Positions 36,156 to 48,138 of a stretch of 64,000 nucleotides of DNA are shown here, one piece after another. Position 1 is the stretch's first letter; every line of letters begins with the position of its first letter. The stretch comes from Bombardia bombarda (taxonomy: Eukaryota > Ascomycota > Sordariomycetes > Sordariales > Lasiosphaeriaceae), in the NCBI GenBank assembly GCA_030512295.1, contig JAULSR010000004.1, forward strand, positions 1,240,001 through 1,304,000, given 5' to 3'. Position numbers and translations under genes: made by a program. The notes beneath the pieces are model-generated. The model worked only from the letters and a program-made list of their open reading frames with translations, did not search any database and was not told the DNA's origin.

Positions 36156-39100
36156 TTCCCCTTTCCTGGTTGATGTACCGCGTTGCCGGGTGTATGTATG
36201 GCATGTAGGTATGTACGTGTGTATGTGTATGTGTGTATGTGTCGTAGGTGTGGCCACCACTTCACTCAACCAGGGGTGCTGGATATGCTTGTGTGGATGA
36301 ACCACTGCAGCATCAAGACCAAGACTCGGACTTTTTACCCACAACCAAAGTTCCTAGACTGTAGGCCGCGGCACCGACAAGGGACCAAGATAAACAGTTG
36401 AAAGCCCTATCATCGCACCAAGGCGAACGATCTGTCGGAACTCGCGTCAGGAAGATGTCTTGGTCATGGACTGGCAGATGACATGTCAACAATTGAAGAG
36501 AAAAGAAAAGTTGACGTCTGTAGCCGGCAGTACTATCCCTGTGCATCAGTGTCTTGAGTCTTGACTGGTCCGATTGGAAAAGAAGCGGGGCTGTGGGACG
36601 TCAACGGTGAAGGGGGTTCCGGCCGAGAGACGACTATATAACCCCGGTTTGCCCAGTGTAGGCAGGTATCTGTAGGCACTCCAAGTTGGTTCCAAATCGG
36701 TTATTTTGTAGACTTGGTGCTAGTTCAGCGGCACGCACGAAGGAGTAGACAGGAAACCTTGCGACCCGTTTCTATTCGTAGCCCTGTAGGAAACATGTCA
36801 GTTTTTGAGAAAGCTCGAACCCTGGAGCTAGGGGTTTTAGGGCGTACGGAAGCCAGCATAAAGACGTCCCTCAATCACACCGAGAAGCCTATCCTAACGC
36901 TAACAGGCTGTCAAAAGAAACGTGCCTTGGCCGAGCAGTTGCGTGTTCATTTGAGATTGGTGATCAAGAATCAACATCATGAAATTGTCAAAAACACTAT
37001 TTTCATGGCGTCTATGTGGCTTAGTGAGAAGCCAGGTGATCGACGAAGCAGCCAGGTGAACTCATTCCGTACTATACAGTGTCTTACCTGCACATACGAG
37101 GTGGATAGGCGGCCGTCGATTGCCTCTCGCTTGTCAACTCCTCTTCCTCTCTCACCCTTCATCATGTGTCTCCATTACCTATATTCGGGTTCTCGCTGTT
37201 AAAGTAGGTAGGAAGTTCTGTATTTTCGCCACCAATCGACAGGCTCTGGACGGAGGCACGCATCTTGCCATCTTCATCTGCAGAGTAAAGCCGGCAGATG
37301 GTTCGTGTGACATGTGTGCTGGCCAATCTGTCCCAATACGGGGAAGGGCAAAGCGCTATTAAGGCAACTTTAAGAAGTTAATATTGACGGAACCGAAAAA
37401 GAGACCCCAAGGTCTGGGAAGGCGGAATGATGGTTTGTGGAGAAGGAGGAGTGTTACAGCAGTCGGGGAGGGACGGCACGGCTATTTTCATGGAGAACCC
37501 CCAAGTGGAAGAAAAAAAAATGGGAAGGTGGGGGGCACGGCAGGGCGCGGTGGGCGCAACTTGCAAGTCGCAGCCAACCGGTTTACGGCGGCCATGGATA
37601 GGTAAAGTACTGTACCTAGGATTGGTGGTGAAGGTGACGATGATAGGAATGTTAGGTTGGATGGAGGCTCGAGGGGGATGCTCCCTCGTTGTGAGGTAAG
37701 GCAAGAGCTAGGTTCTGGTCAAGGGCCCACATAGCAGCGCTGTGCGAGTGCCGCACTGGGCATCGCAGCGCTGCGACTGCCGTAACCAGGGCCAGGGAAG
37801 TCGCAGGGAAGGGCAGTTTAAAGTTCGCTTGGGCCATCTCTCATTTCATTAAGGTAGCCGTAAGCATTTACGGTGGAAGTGACTCCTCCGGTCGTGCCTG
37901 CTGTCCCCGTGCATTAACTCTACATTGGTCGCCAGCTATGGAAGGAGCCGTGTCTTGTTTCTCTGTTAAGGCAGATTGAACTCTTGTTGCAGATACAAGC
38001 TCCTTGAAGTGCTTCTTAAAGTGCTTCTTACAACAGATCTGAGGCACTGGTACTTTGACTCTAACCTTGGAGACTACACAGTAAGAGCACAGGTTCCATG
38101 GAACGTCGACCTCAGTCTCCATCTCTTTCCGTGCTCCGAAGACCGTTTCGAAGACAACTCGCTGTGGTCTGTCTGAATACGTAGCAAAGCAGGTGCAGCA
38201 GCACTGGCACCTCTATGGGGACCAGTGATCTTCGCTGGAGATGCATGCATCCATCCATCCACCTACTGACCTGCAGTCACCACCGCCGCTTTCCCAGATC
38301 TCCATTCCGCGTACCCAACTACGTACATCCCAGCCCACTCACTGCCCAGACAGACGAACTGTCTGACACAGAGCAGTCAGTTCTGCCTACGTGCTGAAGG
38401 TCTGGGGGAAAACCCGGGAGTGTTTGAGGACAGCCGGGACGTCGAGAGGTCTCGTGCACCGAGTCCTGCACTGAGTCCTGCACTGATGAGGTGCTGAGGC
38501 GCACCGGGTCAAGCGGGTCAACCACTCGGTTTCACTTGCGAGGGCGTCGTCGACTTCAGCCGGCCTCCACCAGTCGTCCGGTCCAATCTCGTTCTCCAGT
38601 CTCTTCCCATCCATGAAGCGCCCGCCGCTCGCCGAGGTCTGGCATCCATACTGTGCATGCCTCTTGACCTCGTCCACACCACACACACTACACACAGTAC
38701 GGCAGACATGTCTCGGCCTCCCAGCGAGCGGCCCACTGGCGGCAGCCCACTGTGTCCGTCGTCGGGAATAGCACAGTCCATGGATGCATGTTCCACCCAA
38801 CTTGACACTGGTGGCGCCGGCAGCATGGTCAAGCGCGCCGAAACAGCGAGCCCATCAAAGTTCTCGCCGTCTGCCGCCCGTTGTCTGCCGTCCGTCGCGA
38901 ATGCACACACTGGTACACAACACAAACGCTCAGAAAAGGCCGCTCATGTGTCCTCGTCGCCGGCGACCAAACCACGGGCTGGCGTATGCTGCTGTCACTT
39001 AGCTCAGGCCCATGGCCGCGGGATATAAGGACAGATGTGATTTATGACGCGCCCATCATCGATGCTGCTCCATCGCTGCCTTACTAACAATAACGGGATA

Positions 39101-40618
39101 TGCAAGTTACCACTCACTTGCTACTGCGTACACTGCACCCGACGCCTGCAAAGTATCCATGGTCCATATGGGCCACGGATAGGACAATATTGACAAAGCG
39201 CTAGTCTGGCTACTGGAATGCAGCCGTGCCCGTCTCCTCGACCCTGGATGCGTACTGTGTTAAGCCGGCCTGAGTACGCATGTAGGTATGTACAAGGTAG
39301 GTGGTGGTACATGAGTACGACAGGAGGGCCTCCACCTGGCGCCTGGCTTTTATACAACAACACACTTTAGCCCGCCCCCGGTACGCATTCCCACACCCCC
39401 CCTGTCTTCCTTGGCCCTCCTGCCTTCCACTGCTTCCAGGCCGTCTTCCAAACACACGTTCTTGTTTCCATACTTCCTCTCTGAGGAGAAGCCAAGGTGC
39501 TTTACTTCATGTAATACCCATTTTCCCTGACCCATTAACCCGCCCGCTGGATTGTCACCGTCACCCCTTGCCATCCCTGTCAGGCAATCTGCAGAAGCAG
39601 CCTCTGTCTTTGTCCAGTCAGGGCACGGGGTACTTAAGTGGGCTGCCAGGCTCATCCCCCCTGGCTCTGAGTGACTGAGGTGTGACGGCTAGAAGAGATA
39701 CCTGGATGTTCGTTTGGTATTACTGCTGCCCTCTCAGTCTCTCTCACAATGGCCCACCAGCCAGGCTTTTCCATATTGCTCTGAATATCCCGACTGCCTG
39801 CTACACCCTGATCTGCTGCTGGCAATCTATCCGGCCGCACACACAACTCACCCGCCTGTTCAGAGCCGAGTCTTATATGAATTGCTGGCTCTGCACTTCC
39901 ACAGACCAGGAAGCGCACGCAGACGTCTCGAGCCAAGCAGACTCAACCCGAACAGACATAAACAGACTTAGTGCATACACAAGGCAACCGGCTGCTTTTC
40001 ACTCAACCCGAGGCTGCTTTCTTACCTCGCTGCGGAAGCTCCTCCCACCTATCATTCGACATACGCCTTCTGAATCCTGCACTTGTGTGTCACCGACAAC
40101 GTGAGAAGGACCCCTCCAACCCCCCTCGGGAGCTATTGTGTTACGGTGTCTTGAACCTCAAAGCCGACATACATCTGCCATCGGCTACCCGCAGCAGAGA
40201 CCCGCTTGTGTTCTGCTCGAACCCAATCCTTGCTTGCTGCAGCTGCACGGGGCGTCTTCTTCTGCTCTTTCGAAGCTTGGGGTCCCTGGTTCTCACATTC
40301 ACGGTTGTCGTTAAAAAACAGAAGACATCCCTCCTTTCGCCCTGTTATGCGAGAAGCCTGCACTATCCGTATTCGTCGGAATTGATGCCGCTGGTTGTCT
40401 TCCTTGGAGTGAGACACACAGCTCGCCCATCATCCTAGAACCCCGTTGTCCGGGTACCTATTAGCTGCATCTCGGAATAGCCACAGGCCGCCTGTATTAG
40501 GTATTCTTCGTATGCCGCCTACCCGCCCACGTCTTATCGAGCAATACATCGTGTGTTGAGACGGGGGACTAATTCGGTTAATAGGACCGAGTCCGTTTAT
40601 CTACGGCTTGCTTCCCCA
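35471..40618. promoter_or_regulatory. velC upstream region and probable long leader
   Basis: 5.1 kb upstream of the velC start without a recognised gene. Holds a C11 tract (35497-35507), a (GCAG)8 tract (36124-36155), GTATGT-rich sequence (36190-36245), and a pair of 19-21 nt direct repeats built on GCAGCGCTG near 37732-37785. From about 39.4 kb the sequence becomes CT-rich with short upstream ATGs, in keeping with promoter and 5' UTR. Transcript ends cannot be placed from sequence alone. Confidence 0.45.
36124..36155. repeat. (GCAG)8 microsatellite
   Basis: 32 nt of perfect GCAG units, followed by a TATG/TGTA-rich stretch to about 36245. Confidence 0.9.
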
Positions 40619-42055
40619 ATGTCTACGATTGTCGAGTTTGCCCCTCACAATTTCGGTCGTCATACCATGCTAGACGGCATGGCTCGACCAAATCACGGCT
40701 ACCATGAGGCATATGGCCCACGACATGGGTACTATGCACAAGAACAACAACTTCCACAGCCGCCCCCGCCGCAGCAACAACAGCAGCAGCCACCACGGCT
40801 GCCGCCCATGGCCGCGATGATATCAACTGCAGCTCCAAGCCACGGTTCTGCACTGTCGAATGGCCGTGACATATCATATCCTGGCAAGTCGGGGTATTAC
40901 TCCGACTACGCAACGCCCTCACCGGTGGGACAAACACCTCCTCAGTTTCCAGGGCCAAACAACGATCCACACTCGATAAACCGGCGCCCATTCGACATCC
41001 GTCGCTCCCCGACGCAATCCTCCACCGCCAGTGACAGGTCATCTGACGAAGCCGTCCAGGAGTTGCGCCTAAGGCAGATAAACACCCTTCGCGAGCACCA
41101 CCCTCAAGGACAAATATCGCGCCCCTACTTTAACCACCAATCCCCCAGGCCAAGGGGAAACTCACTCCATTATGAGAATGCTCTTCCACAGATCATGACC
41201 AAAGGGCCCATAGCCTACAATTCAAGATATCACGATCGTTCTGCTTCACCAGCACATCCGCAAAGTCCACCAAGCACACAGCCTAGTGCATCTCCACGGC
41301 AAGAAGCCAAGTCCATGAGCATCTCAAACCTCCTCAGTTCCGACAACAGCAACGGCTCCAAGCCACCTATGCCACCATCACTGCAGTCTACGGCCTCGGA
41401 GTACCGCATCTCGGTCCGACAGCAGCCTTACGCGGCCCGCAGCTGCGGCTTCGGCGAGCGAGACCGTCGTGTCATTGATCCTCCGCCAATTGTTCAGCTA
41501 ACTATCCACGACGAGAGCCTCAGCCCCGATGAACTCGGTCGTCGGCTGCGTCACCAATTCAGTGTTGTTCACTGCAGCATATGGGACGACGAAGGCATCA
41601 AGGACATGAGCAGCATGCCCGAGGACTTTCGCCAACAACGCCGGCTCATGGGCACTCTTGTGGCGAGCCCCTTTGTTGGCCTTGACGAAGATGGCGAGGA
41701 GGGATGCTTCTTCTGCTTTCCAGACTTGAGCTGTCGTACACCGGGCTCATTCCGCCTCAAGTTTGCCCTGGTGGTTCTGGACCCGCTCAAGATGCACGAG
41801 GGGAACAAGTCGGAGATCGTGGCAACGGCCATGAGCGAGCCCTTCCAGGTGTACAATGCCAAAGACTTCCCTGGTATGCAGGCAAGCACGCCCCTGACCA
41901 AGCGCCTTAAGGAACAGGGCTGCTTGATCAGCATCAAGAAGGGCAATGACAAGTCAAGTTCCTCTCATGGGCGGGACGACAGTGTTGAGGATGACGAGGA
42001 GGAGGAAGAGACAAAACCAAGGCTGCGAAAGAAGCAAAAGCGTAATGCATCATGA
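40619..42055 (+). CDS. velC: Velvet-family developmental regulator, VelC type
   Basis: Fungal transcription regulator of the velvet family, which links sporulation and secondary metabolism and binds DNA through an NF-kappaB-like fold. Single exon of about 478 residues. The ATG at 40619 (MSTIVEF) is preferred over the in-frame one at 40553 because the leader between them lacks family character. The first 255 residues are low complexity (poly-P/Q at about 41-60, many Ser/Pro). The velvet domain runs from about residue 259 (EYRISVRQQPYAARSCGFGERDRR) through LMGTLVASPFVG, CFFCFPDLSCRTPGSFRLKF and YNAKDFPGM to CLISIKKGN (about 442). The C-terminus is acidic (DDEEEEE) followed by the basic KPRLRKKQKR, a probable nuclear signal. 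The motifs fit VelC better than VosA, VelB or VeA, judged from memory. A very long upstream region suggests complex regulation. Confidence 0.88.
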   Translation: MSTIVEFAPHNFGRHTMLDGMARPNHGYHEAYGPRHGYYAQEQQLPQPPPPQQQQQQPPRLPPMAAMISTAAPSHGSALSNGRDISYPGKSGYYSDYATPSPVGQTPPQFPGPNNDPHSINRRPFDIRRSPTQSSTASDRSSDEAVQELRLRQINTLREHHPQGQISRPYFNHQSPRPRGNSLHYENALPQIMTKGPIAYNSRYHDRSASPAHPQSPPSTQPSASPRQEAKSMSISNLLSSDNSNGSKPPMPPSLQSTASEYRISVRQQPYAARSCGFGERDRRVIDPPPIVQLTIHDESLSPDELGRRLRHQFSVVHCSIWDDEGIKDMSSMPEDFRQQRRLMGTLVASPFVGLDEDGEEGCFFCFPDLSCRTPGSFRLKFALVVLDPLKMHEGNKSEIVATAMSEPFQVYNAKDFPGMQASTPLTKRLKEQGCLISIKKGNDKSSSSHGRDDSVEDDEEEEETKPRLRKKQKRNAS

Positions 42056-44647
42056 TTATTGGCCTGGAAATTACATGACGAAATGACTTTCTTTCTCTTG
42101 GCTTGAAGCACATTTTTCTCATGGATCTATTTTTCGGGGGCGTTGGCAAGAGATGGTTATTCACGTTAATGGGTTACGGGGTCACGAATTAATCTTCATC
42201 CGGCTCGTTCAGCAGCAGCATTTGTGTCACTTCCGCAAGCGATCAATTGTCTACACACATCTTATGATGATGGCTATTCTTCTGCCTCTTCTCTCCCCTT
42301 TCTTGGCAATGGAATGAATCAATCGGTTTTAATCACTGTCCAGTTACTGGTATATACCCCACTCCCCTTGTTAGTTTATTTTTGGGCAACTTTTTCTATT
42401 TCTATTTTTAATGACTGCACACGACGAGAAGACACAGCAATGAAACGGACGGGGCGACTGAGAAAAACAAAAAAGAGAGAGAAGGGGTTCATTCGATATA
42501 AATAAAAACACGTAACCTTGGTGGTACGTTTCTGGAACGAACAAGCGCTGTTTTGAATCATATTTTGAGGTGCATTTTCTCGAGCGAGCGAAGCTGGTTT
42601 GGTTTTGGTTTTGGTTGGGCTGTCTTGACTGGTTTCGGTTGGTGTGTTTTTGTCTGTGTACTTGGTGTTTTGACGGCGGAAAAGGGGATGGACAGAGTAG
42701 GAACTGCCCGGTTACTAAGACGAGAGAAACAAATGTCCGAGCGAGCGCTTGTGGGCTGGGTGGCGGGTGGTGGATGTGCGTGTGTGTGCCCTGGCGGCGA
42801 ACGGACTATGGGGTACGAAAAATACTACTACATACTACATACAGGCCAGAAACTGCGCGAGTGCAACAATGAATTCGTTTTCCCACCTGCCTGCCTGCCT
42901 GCCTCGGTTACAGCTGCCGTTGATGTTGAACTATTTTTATGACTTTTGTGTTTCTTAGAGGGAGGAGGGAACTTTGAGACTTCCATCGGACATGGGCTCG
43001 CTACGAGCTCTTGTTGGACTGATTGTACCCTGATACCCATCTACCGAGCCTTCTGTTCGAGCCCCCTACCTATCGTATAGCTGAGGGGATGATTAGTTTG
43101 TCTGTCTTGATTCTGTGTAGTCGCTTGCGACTCTACATAGTAATAAATCAAGGTTAAAGACCTTTACGTACGAAGTAGAATGTGAGGCAATGCAATGTGA
43201 CGAAACACTGGGACTACACTAGCTAAATAGCTGTGATTTCGACGCAACTCACGATCTTGGTCTCCATGCATTGCTTGACAACTACCTAGATAGACAAAAT
43301 AAAACGCTGCACATCAGAAAACAAAACAAAGTTATCTGTCGCTGAATAATAATGATTAAGGTGCCTACGGATCCCATATGCCGGGTGTCTCCCACACCCC
43401 CCATTATTTTTTTTGTTTCATACCCTACCTTATAGATGGGGGTCACATCGGGAACTTGTAAGTGGATGTGTGTGTCTCCTCTCACCAATAAGACACCTCA
43501 ATTCTCACATTTTAACATTTGTAAAAATACCACCATACACAGTAATTGAGCAGTAGAACTAGCAGTTTGAGCCAAGCATTATTCGTACATACATACGTAC
43601 GAATAAATTTACACACAGCCGCGCGCGACGCCGGCCGGCATAGCCTACCTACCACCCCCCAAAAGGACGCGTCGATCATTGCCGATCATTCTTTTTTAGA
43701 CAAAAAAAGGCTTTACTGCTTGGCTTGCTTGCATTGCTTGATCGATGATGGCCGATGACAAACCTCGGGAGGGGGCCCCGGAAGGAAGCGAGAATTATTT
43801 TGAGGGTACAGTTTTTCTGTGTGTGATTCCATACATACATACCCAGGGTACATACACTCTGGACTAAGTACCGGTCCGCGTCGTCCCGCAGTGTCAAGGA
43901 TATAAGTGTATCTGACCAGAATGGGTGTGTGCTTATTATTTTGGACATTATGTGCGGATCGGATCGGTGTCAATCAAGGGTCTGTCTTGTCTGGTCTCTC
44001 TGTATGTATGTCTGTGTGACACAAAAGGATCCGCTCCTGTCCTGTCCTGCAAAAGCAAAGCAAATCAAATCAAATCAATGATTTGCTTACCTTGCGGGGG
44101 CTTGCCCTTGTCCGTCTGCCCGTCGTTTGTCCATCTTCCTGTCTGTCTTACGAATAGACGTGCATCCAAATAGGAAGTAGCCGTAGCCCGCCCGCCTGCC
44201 GACGGTCGCTGCTGTCGGGTGACGAACTTGGTGTCGGCAGGGGGGGGGGGGGGGGAAGAGAGGAAAGTGGTAGAGTGGAAAGCGGAGGGGGGGACACCAA
44301 TTCCGCGAACCCGGTGAAGGGGGCAGTTGTTTGACGAACCTGAGCGCCGGGCAAAAGTGCCGTGCTTCAGCTGGTGAACAGTAATTCGTATATGTACAAG
44401 GCCTTACCGAATACCAGTGAGGCTGCCTGTTGGTGTTTCTGTTTCTGCCTCGTCCTACCTACTATCTACCCTATTCAGGTAATAACTCGGCAGTCTTTTT
44501 GCTTGCTTGCTGATCGGACAACACGCACGCACACACGCAATACAGATTACTTGTGTATAGGTACATAGATACATTACACACGAGGAGGGCCTCTACTGTG
44601 TACGGAAGAAAGAAGCCCAGCCTCTTCTCTTCCCCTCCCCCATCCCC
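42056..44647. other. Convergent 3' flanks of velC and the TPR-like gene
   Basis: 2.6 kb with no supported gene. Holds a (CCTG)n run (42886-42904), a short palindrome with perfect 8-bp arms ATTCGTAC / GTACGAAT (43581-43604), and a G16 tract (44240-44255). Likely UTRs and intergenic DNA. Confidence 0.5.
44240..44255. repeat. G16 homopolymer
   Basis: Sixteen consecutive G on the plus strand, about 400 bp beyond the 3' end of the TPR-like gene. Confidence 0.9.
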
Positions 44648-45871
44648 TTATGCGTCTTCTGTTCCTGCAAGGCGGGACCACTCAGCGGCTAGCAGCTCGT
44701 GTTGCTTTCTAGAGACGACACCGGGTTCCAGGGACCTCTTGCGCTCTGCATTTGCAAGCATGAGACACGGTTCCGTCTGGCCGAGCAGGGCAGCCCTGAC
44801 GAGATACTCTTCTCTGTCCTGTGCGCCCTCGGGCAGCAGCTTGGCGAGCTCGAGATAGCCCTGCCAGGTGTCGAGCTCAAGAGCCGCAACTCTAAAGGCG
44901 GCCTCTGCCTCGTCACGGCGACCCTGCTCGGCCAGGATGCTGCCGCGCTCGAGGTGACAGTCCACTTCCCAGGTCCATCTGGGACTTCTCCCCACAGTCC
45001 CTATTGTGCTGTTGCCATATCCCGTAGCGTCTGAGTCACTCTGAGACAATATCTCTGCTGCCGGGACATATATCTTGCCGGCTCTACCCGCTGCGGCAAT
45101 GGCCTGGTCAAAGAGTCGAAGTGCTGCTGCGTCACTCTGGCCCTTCCTTTCCTTGCGCAGCATGATGGCCTGCAGCGTCAGCGCATCTGGATTCTGCGCG
45201 GCCGCGACGAGGCTGCGGAGGCGAGGAGCCAAGGCGTTGAGGTAGCCCTGGCGCTTGCTCGCGTTGCCTTCAGTCCCATTGAGCATGATGCGCATGAGCG
45301 AGAGCGTCGAGGGCGCATATCCCAGGTCGGAGGCAGTGCGGAGCATGAATATGCTCAGCGCCATGCTTGTTCTAACCACGACCAAGGCGGTGTAGTGAAG
45401 CGTGTAGGGATCGATGCCATGATCTGTCGTGTAATGCATGCGTTTGTTTTTTCTTTAGTCTGGTCCCCTCACGAGGGAGGAAGGACGGGGTGGGTGAGCC
45501 TACCTACCCCTTTTGAGCCTCCCTTTCCACGTTGAGTTTTCCAAGGTGGCGATGGCGCAGAACTGGGATGCTGTGTTGAAGCAGGTCTCTGGCGTTAGGT
45601 CGGCGGGTGCTAGCTTGGGGACGTGTTGTTTCCAGAAGGCAAGAGGCGGGACTTCATTTTGAGTGAAGACGAGCTTATGCTCTTGTGAAGTTGTTGTTCT
45701 TGAGTCTTCAGCATGTCGGTCTCGGGCTGGTCTTGCGTATTGACGATGCTGTGACTGGTGGCTTTGTTGTGCGTAGAAGCCAATTCTGAGACGCTGCCTT
45801 GGAAGAGAACCATGAGATATGACGGATTGGAGAATGCGCCTTCCCGACGAGGGAGCTCGAGTGGCGTGCAT
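44648..45871 (-). CDS. Probable mitochondrial TPR/Sel1-like protein, function unknown
   Basis: Two exons, 45871-45508 and 45423-44648, about 379 residues. The intron (45424-45507, donor GTAGGT, acceptor ACGACAG) joins LKR to DHGIDPYTLHYTALVVV in frame. The first 60 residues are rich in Arg, Ser and Gln with no acidic residue before about residue 50 (RRILQSVISHGSLPRQRLR), which looks like a mitochondrial presequence. The C-terminal half has helix pairs like tetratricopeptide or Sel1 repeats, for example GSILAEQGRRDEAEAAFRVA and EYLVRAALLGQTEPC. I do not recognise a named orthologue. It is divergent from the UTP16-like gene, with 433 bp between their starts. Confidence 0.75.
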
Positions 45872-46304
45872 GACGATGAACCGATTATAGACTTTTTCTC
45901 AAGCCATATGAATGAAACGCTTTGAAGCCGAATTCAACCTCAAGGGCCGTAGCTAAATGAGGAGGATGAGAAGGTTGAACTAGAAATGAAGTTAAAGGTT
46001 GATAAGCTCCAACTCAAATGAACCAACCCATGCAACCATGTCGACTGAGGACCGCGTTTGAGTTGAGGCACTGACAGGGCCCCCACCACAGGGCTTCCAC
46101 CGGGCCACCACAGGGGTCATGAACTAATGTGGGCCCAGAGCCAAGGGTCTGGCCAATCCCGTCAGGCCCCAGCAGCGAAAAAATGTCTTTGGCATCGCGT
46201 TTGCGCAAGAACCTTTCTGGTCGCTTTTTTATGAGAAGCACATCTGGAGACGCAGAACGCCACAACGACGACCAGAAATCACTACTCACCTGTGCATTTC
46301 CACA
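45872..46304. promoter_or_regulatory. Divergent promoter: TPR-like gene / UTP16-like gene
   Basis: 433 bp between two start codons on opposite strands. No clear TATA box. The short antisense open frame near 46014-46289 has no domain and is taken as chance. Confidence 0.5.
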
Positions 46305-47409
46305 TTGACTGCAACTGCTGTCATGGCACCCGGGAAAACACCCAGCAAGAAGGCGGTCGAAATCGTTGAGATTTCGTCAGGCGATGAGGCGCCCACAGAG
46401 ACACAGACACTCAATGAGCAGCAGCCGCTCACAAGGTCCAAGGGACTGAAGGTCGACAAGACCACATCTCTGGTCACCCCCGCAAAGCTGGCTGTGCGCG
46501 TCAAGGATACGGGCTCGGTCAAGCACAGACACGTCAGCATCGAGATCCCACTGCCGAACTCGTCGAGGCGCCCTGCCAAGGCAGAGAGCCAGACAGGCGA
46601 TGAGGAGGATGTTTTCAAGACGCCCATGGAGAGAAAGCAGCACATCACTTTCGACGACAGCGAAAACGACGAGTTCGTCACTCCCAGGGAGGCGCCGCTG
46701 GGGAATCCTCTGGAGAGCCAGGTGGAGGCGAAGGCAGACGCCAAGGAGGAGCAAAACGACGACGACGACGACAGCGACGACAGCGACGATGATGCAGCAC
46801 CAGAGGCTATTTCCTCGCATGCTGCCGAAGCCCAGATTTCCAAAGCCGCCCAGGCTGCCACAAAAGCTGCCAAATGGTAAACTTAGCCAGCACCCCTCAC
46901 CACGAGGTGAAACTACGATGCTAACACAAAACGACAGGCAAGCGGCCGCCCAAAAGCGCAGCCGTCAAGGGCGTGACGCCTTCTTCAAGCAGCAGGCAGA
47001 GGAGAAGAAGCGGACCCAAAAGCCAGCCGATGCACGAGGCGAGAGCGAGGAGGCCGAGGAAGGTGCAGCCAACAACAGCTCCCCAGAGAAGCGCAAGAGG
47101 GCAGTCCCAAAACTGCTGCCCCTCGAGCTCCTGGATTCAGAAGACGAAGACGGCGCTTCCGACCTGTCAGATTCCGGCGACGACGGAAACTCCAAGCGGA
47201 GGAGGCTCGACGGCGCAGAGGGCAGACTGGCTCGCGCGCCCAAGGCTCCAAAGGATCAGAAGGTGGGATCGACCGTGTTCAGGGTTGTGACAAACCGCGC
47301 AGACCCCAAGCTGGCGCCCCGGGTGAAGAAGCAGACCCTGAACCTGAGGGAAGACCTCATGAAGAGGAATCGGTTACCTCAAAAAAGGGGCGGGTTTTTT
47401 GTCAAATAA
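46305..47409 (+). CDS. Nucleolar U3 snoRNA-associated protein, UTP16-like
   Basis: Two exons, 46305-46876 and 46938-47409, about 347 residues. The intron (46877-46937, donor GTAAAC, branch GCTAAC, acceptor GACAG) joins AAKW to QAAAQKRSRQ in frame. The protein is low complexity, with VEIVEISSGDE at the start, an acidic tract (NDDDDDSDDSDDD), Lys/Arg-rich segments including KRRRLDG, and a conserved-looking C-terminus (GSTVFRVVTNRADPKLAPRV ... NLREDLMKRNRLPQKRGGFFVK). This composition and tail resemble the fungal U3 snoRNA-associated (UTP16) family of the small-subunit processome, which would place it in the nucleolus in 18S rRNA maturation. The family call is from resemblance only. Confidence 0.75.
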
Positions 47410-48138
47410 GCAAGCAAAGCAGGCTCTCTGGGTGCATGCATGCATAGGTTTGTATTGTATGCGTTCTCCGAGAACGGCGGGAATATACGGAACCTCTTGT
47501 TCGCAAAAGGCCTCATGTCAGGCAGGATGAGAGCTCTTCAAAAACTACTATAGTCCCGCAAACGTGCAGCTGCGTCAGCATCCATCCAACAAGCATACAC
47601 ACATGCCCGCGGGGGGGGACGCCTGTGGTTGGTTGGCTGGTGTGTAGGAATTATATATATACACTGTAGACGGCTACGAAAAGTCATGGGGAAAAAGGAG
47701 GGGAAAAAGGAAAATAAAAAGGAAAATGGCAGTGGTCGATAGCGGGAAAGATGAAAGAGATCATTGATTCAGTTAAAGATGGGCAAGAGTTATGGAGTCT
47801 GGACTCTGTGAGGCTTTTGGTTGGCGTGCTCGAGGTTTGCTGATCTTAGCTCCTGTTTGGCTGAAGCGGACGTGTGCCAGGGCAAGTCCGTCCGACCCAA
47901 AGCTGTCCTCTGCCTGGCGGCGGGCAATGCATCCACTTTTAGTCCCGCAGCTCAGCATCATCCCATCCACCTACCTCATCCCACTTCCGGTTTCTCGTCT
48001 GTCCGTCCCACGACCACAACATCTCATTTTATACCTCATTCCTCAGCTTCACAGACAGACATATATCTTGTCTCGTAACTCCTAAGCTATACACACTTTA
48101 TTCCCACCCAGCCCGCACAACAATTAATACCGCCCATC
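47410..48138. promoter_or_regulatory. UTP16-like 3' flank and TPI promoter
   Basis: 729 bp between tandem genes. The last 150 bp before the TPI start are CT-rich (for example 47985-48060), as often seen ahead of strongly expressed fungal glycolytic genes. No other gene seen. Confidence 0.5.

Noticed and set aside
37080..37100. CTTACCTG resembling the 5' end of U1 snRNA
   Set aside because: No further U1 stem-loops or Sm site follow; an eight-base match is expected by chance.
36714..37202. 162-aa plus-strand frame in the large intergenic region
   Set aside because: No domain, signal or splice support; composition like the surrounding non-coding DNA. Kept only as a weak possibility.
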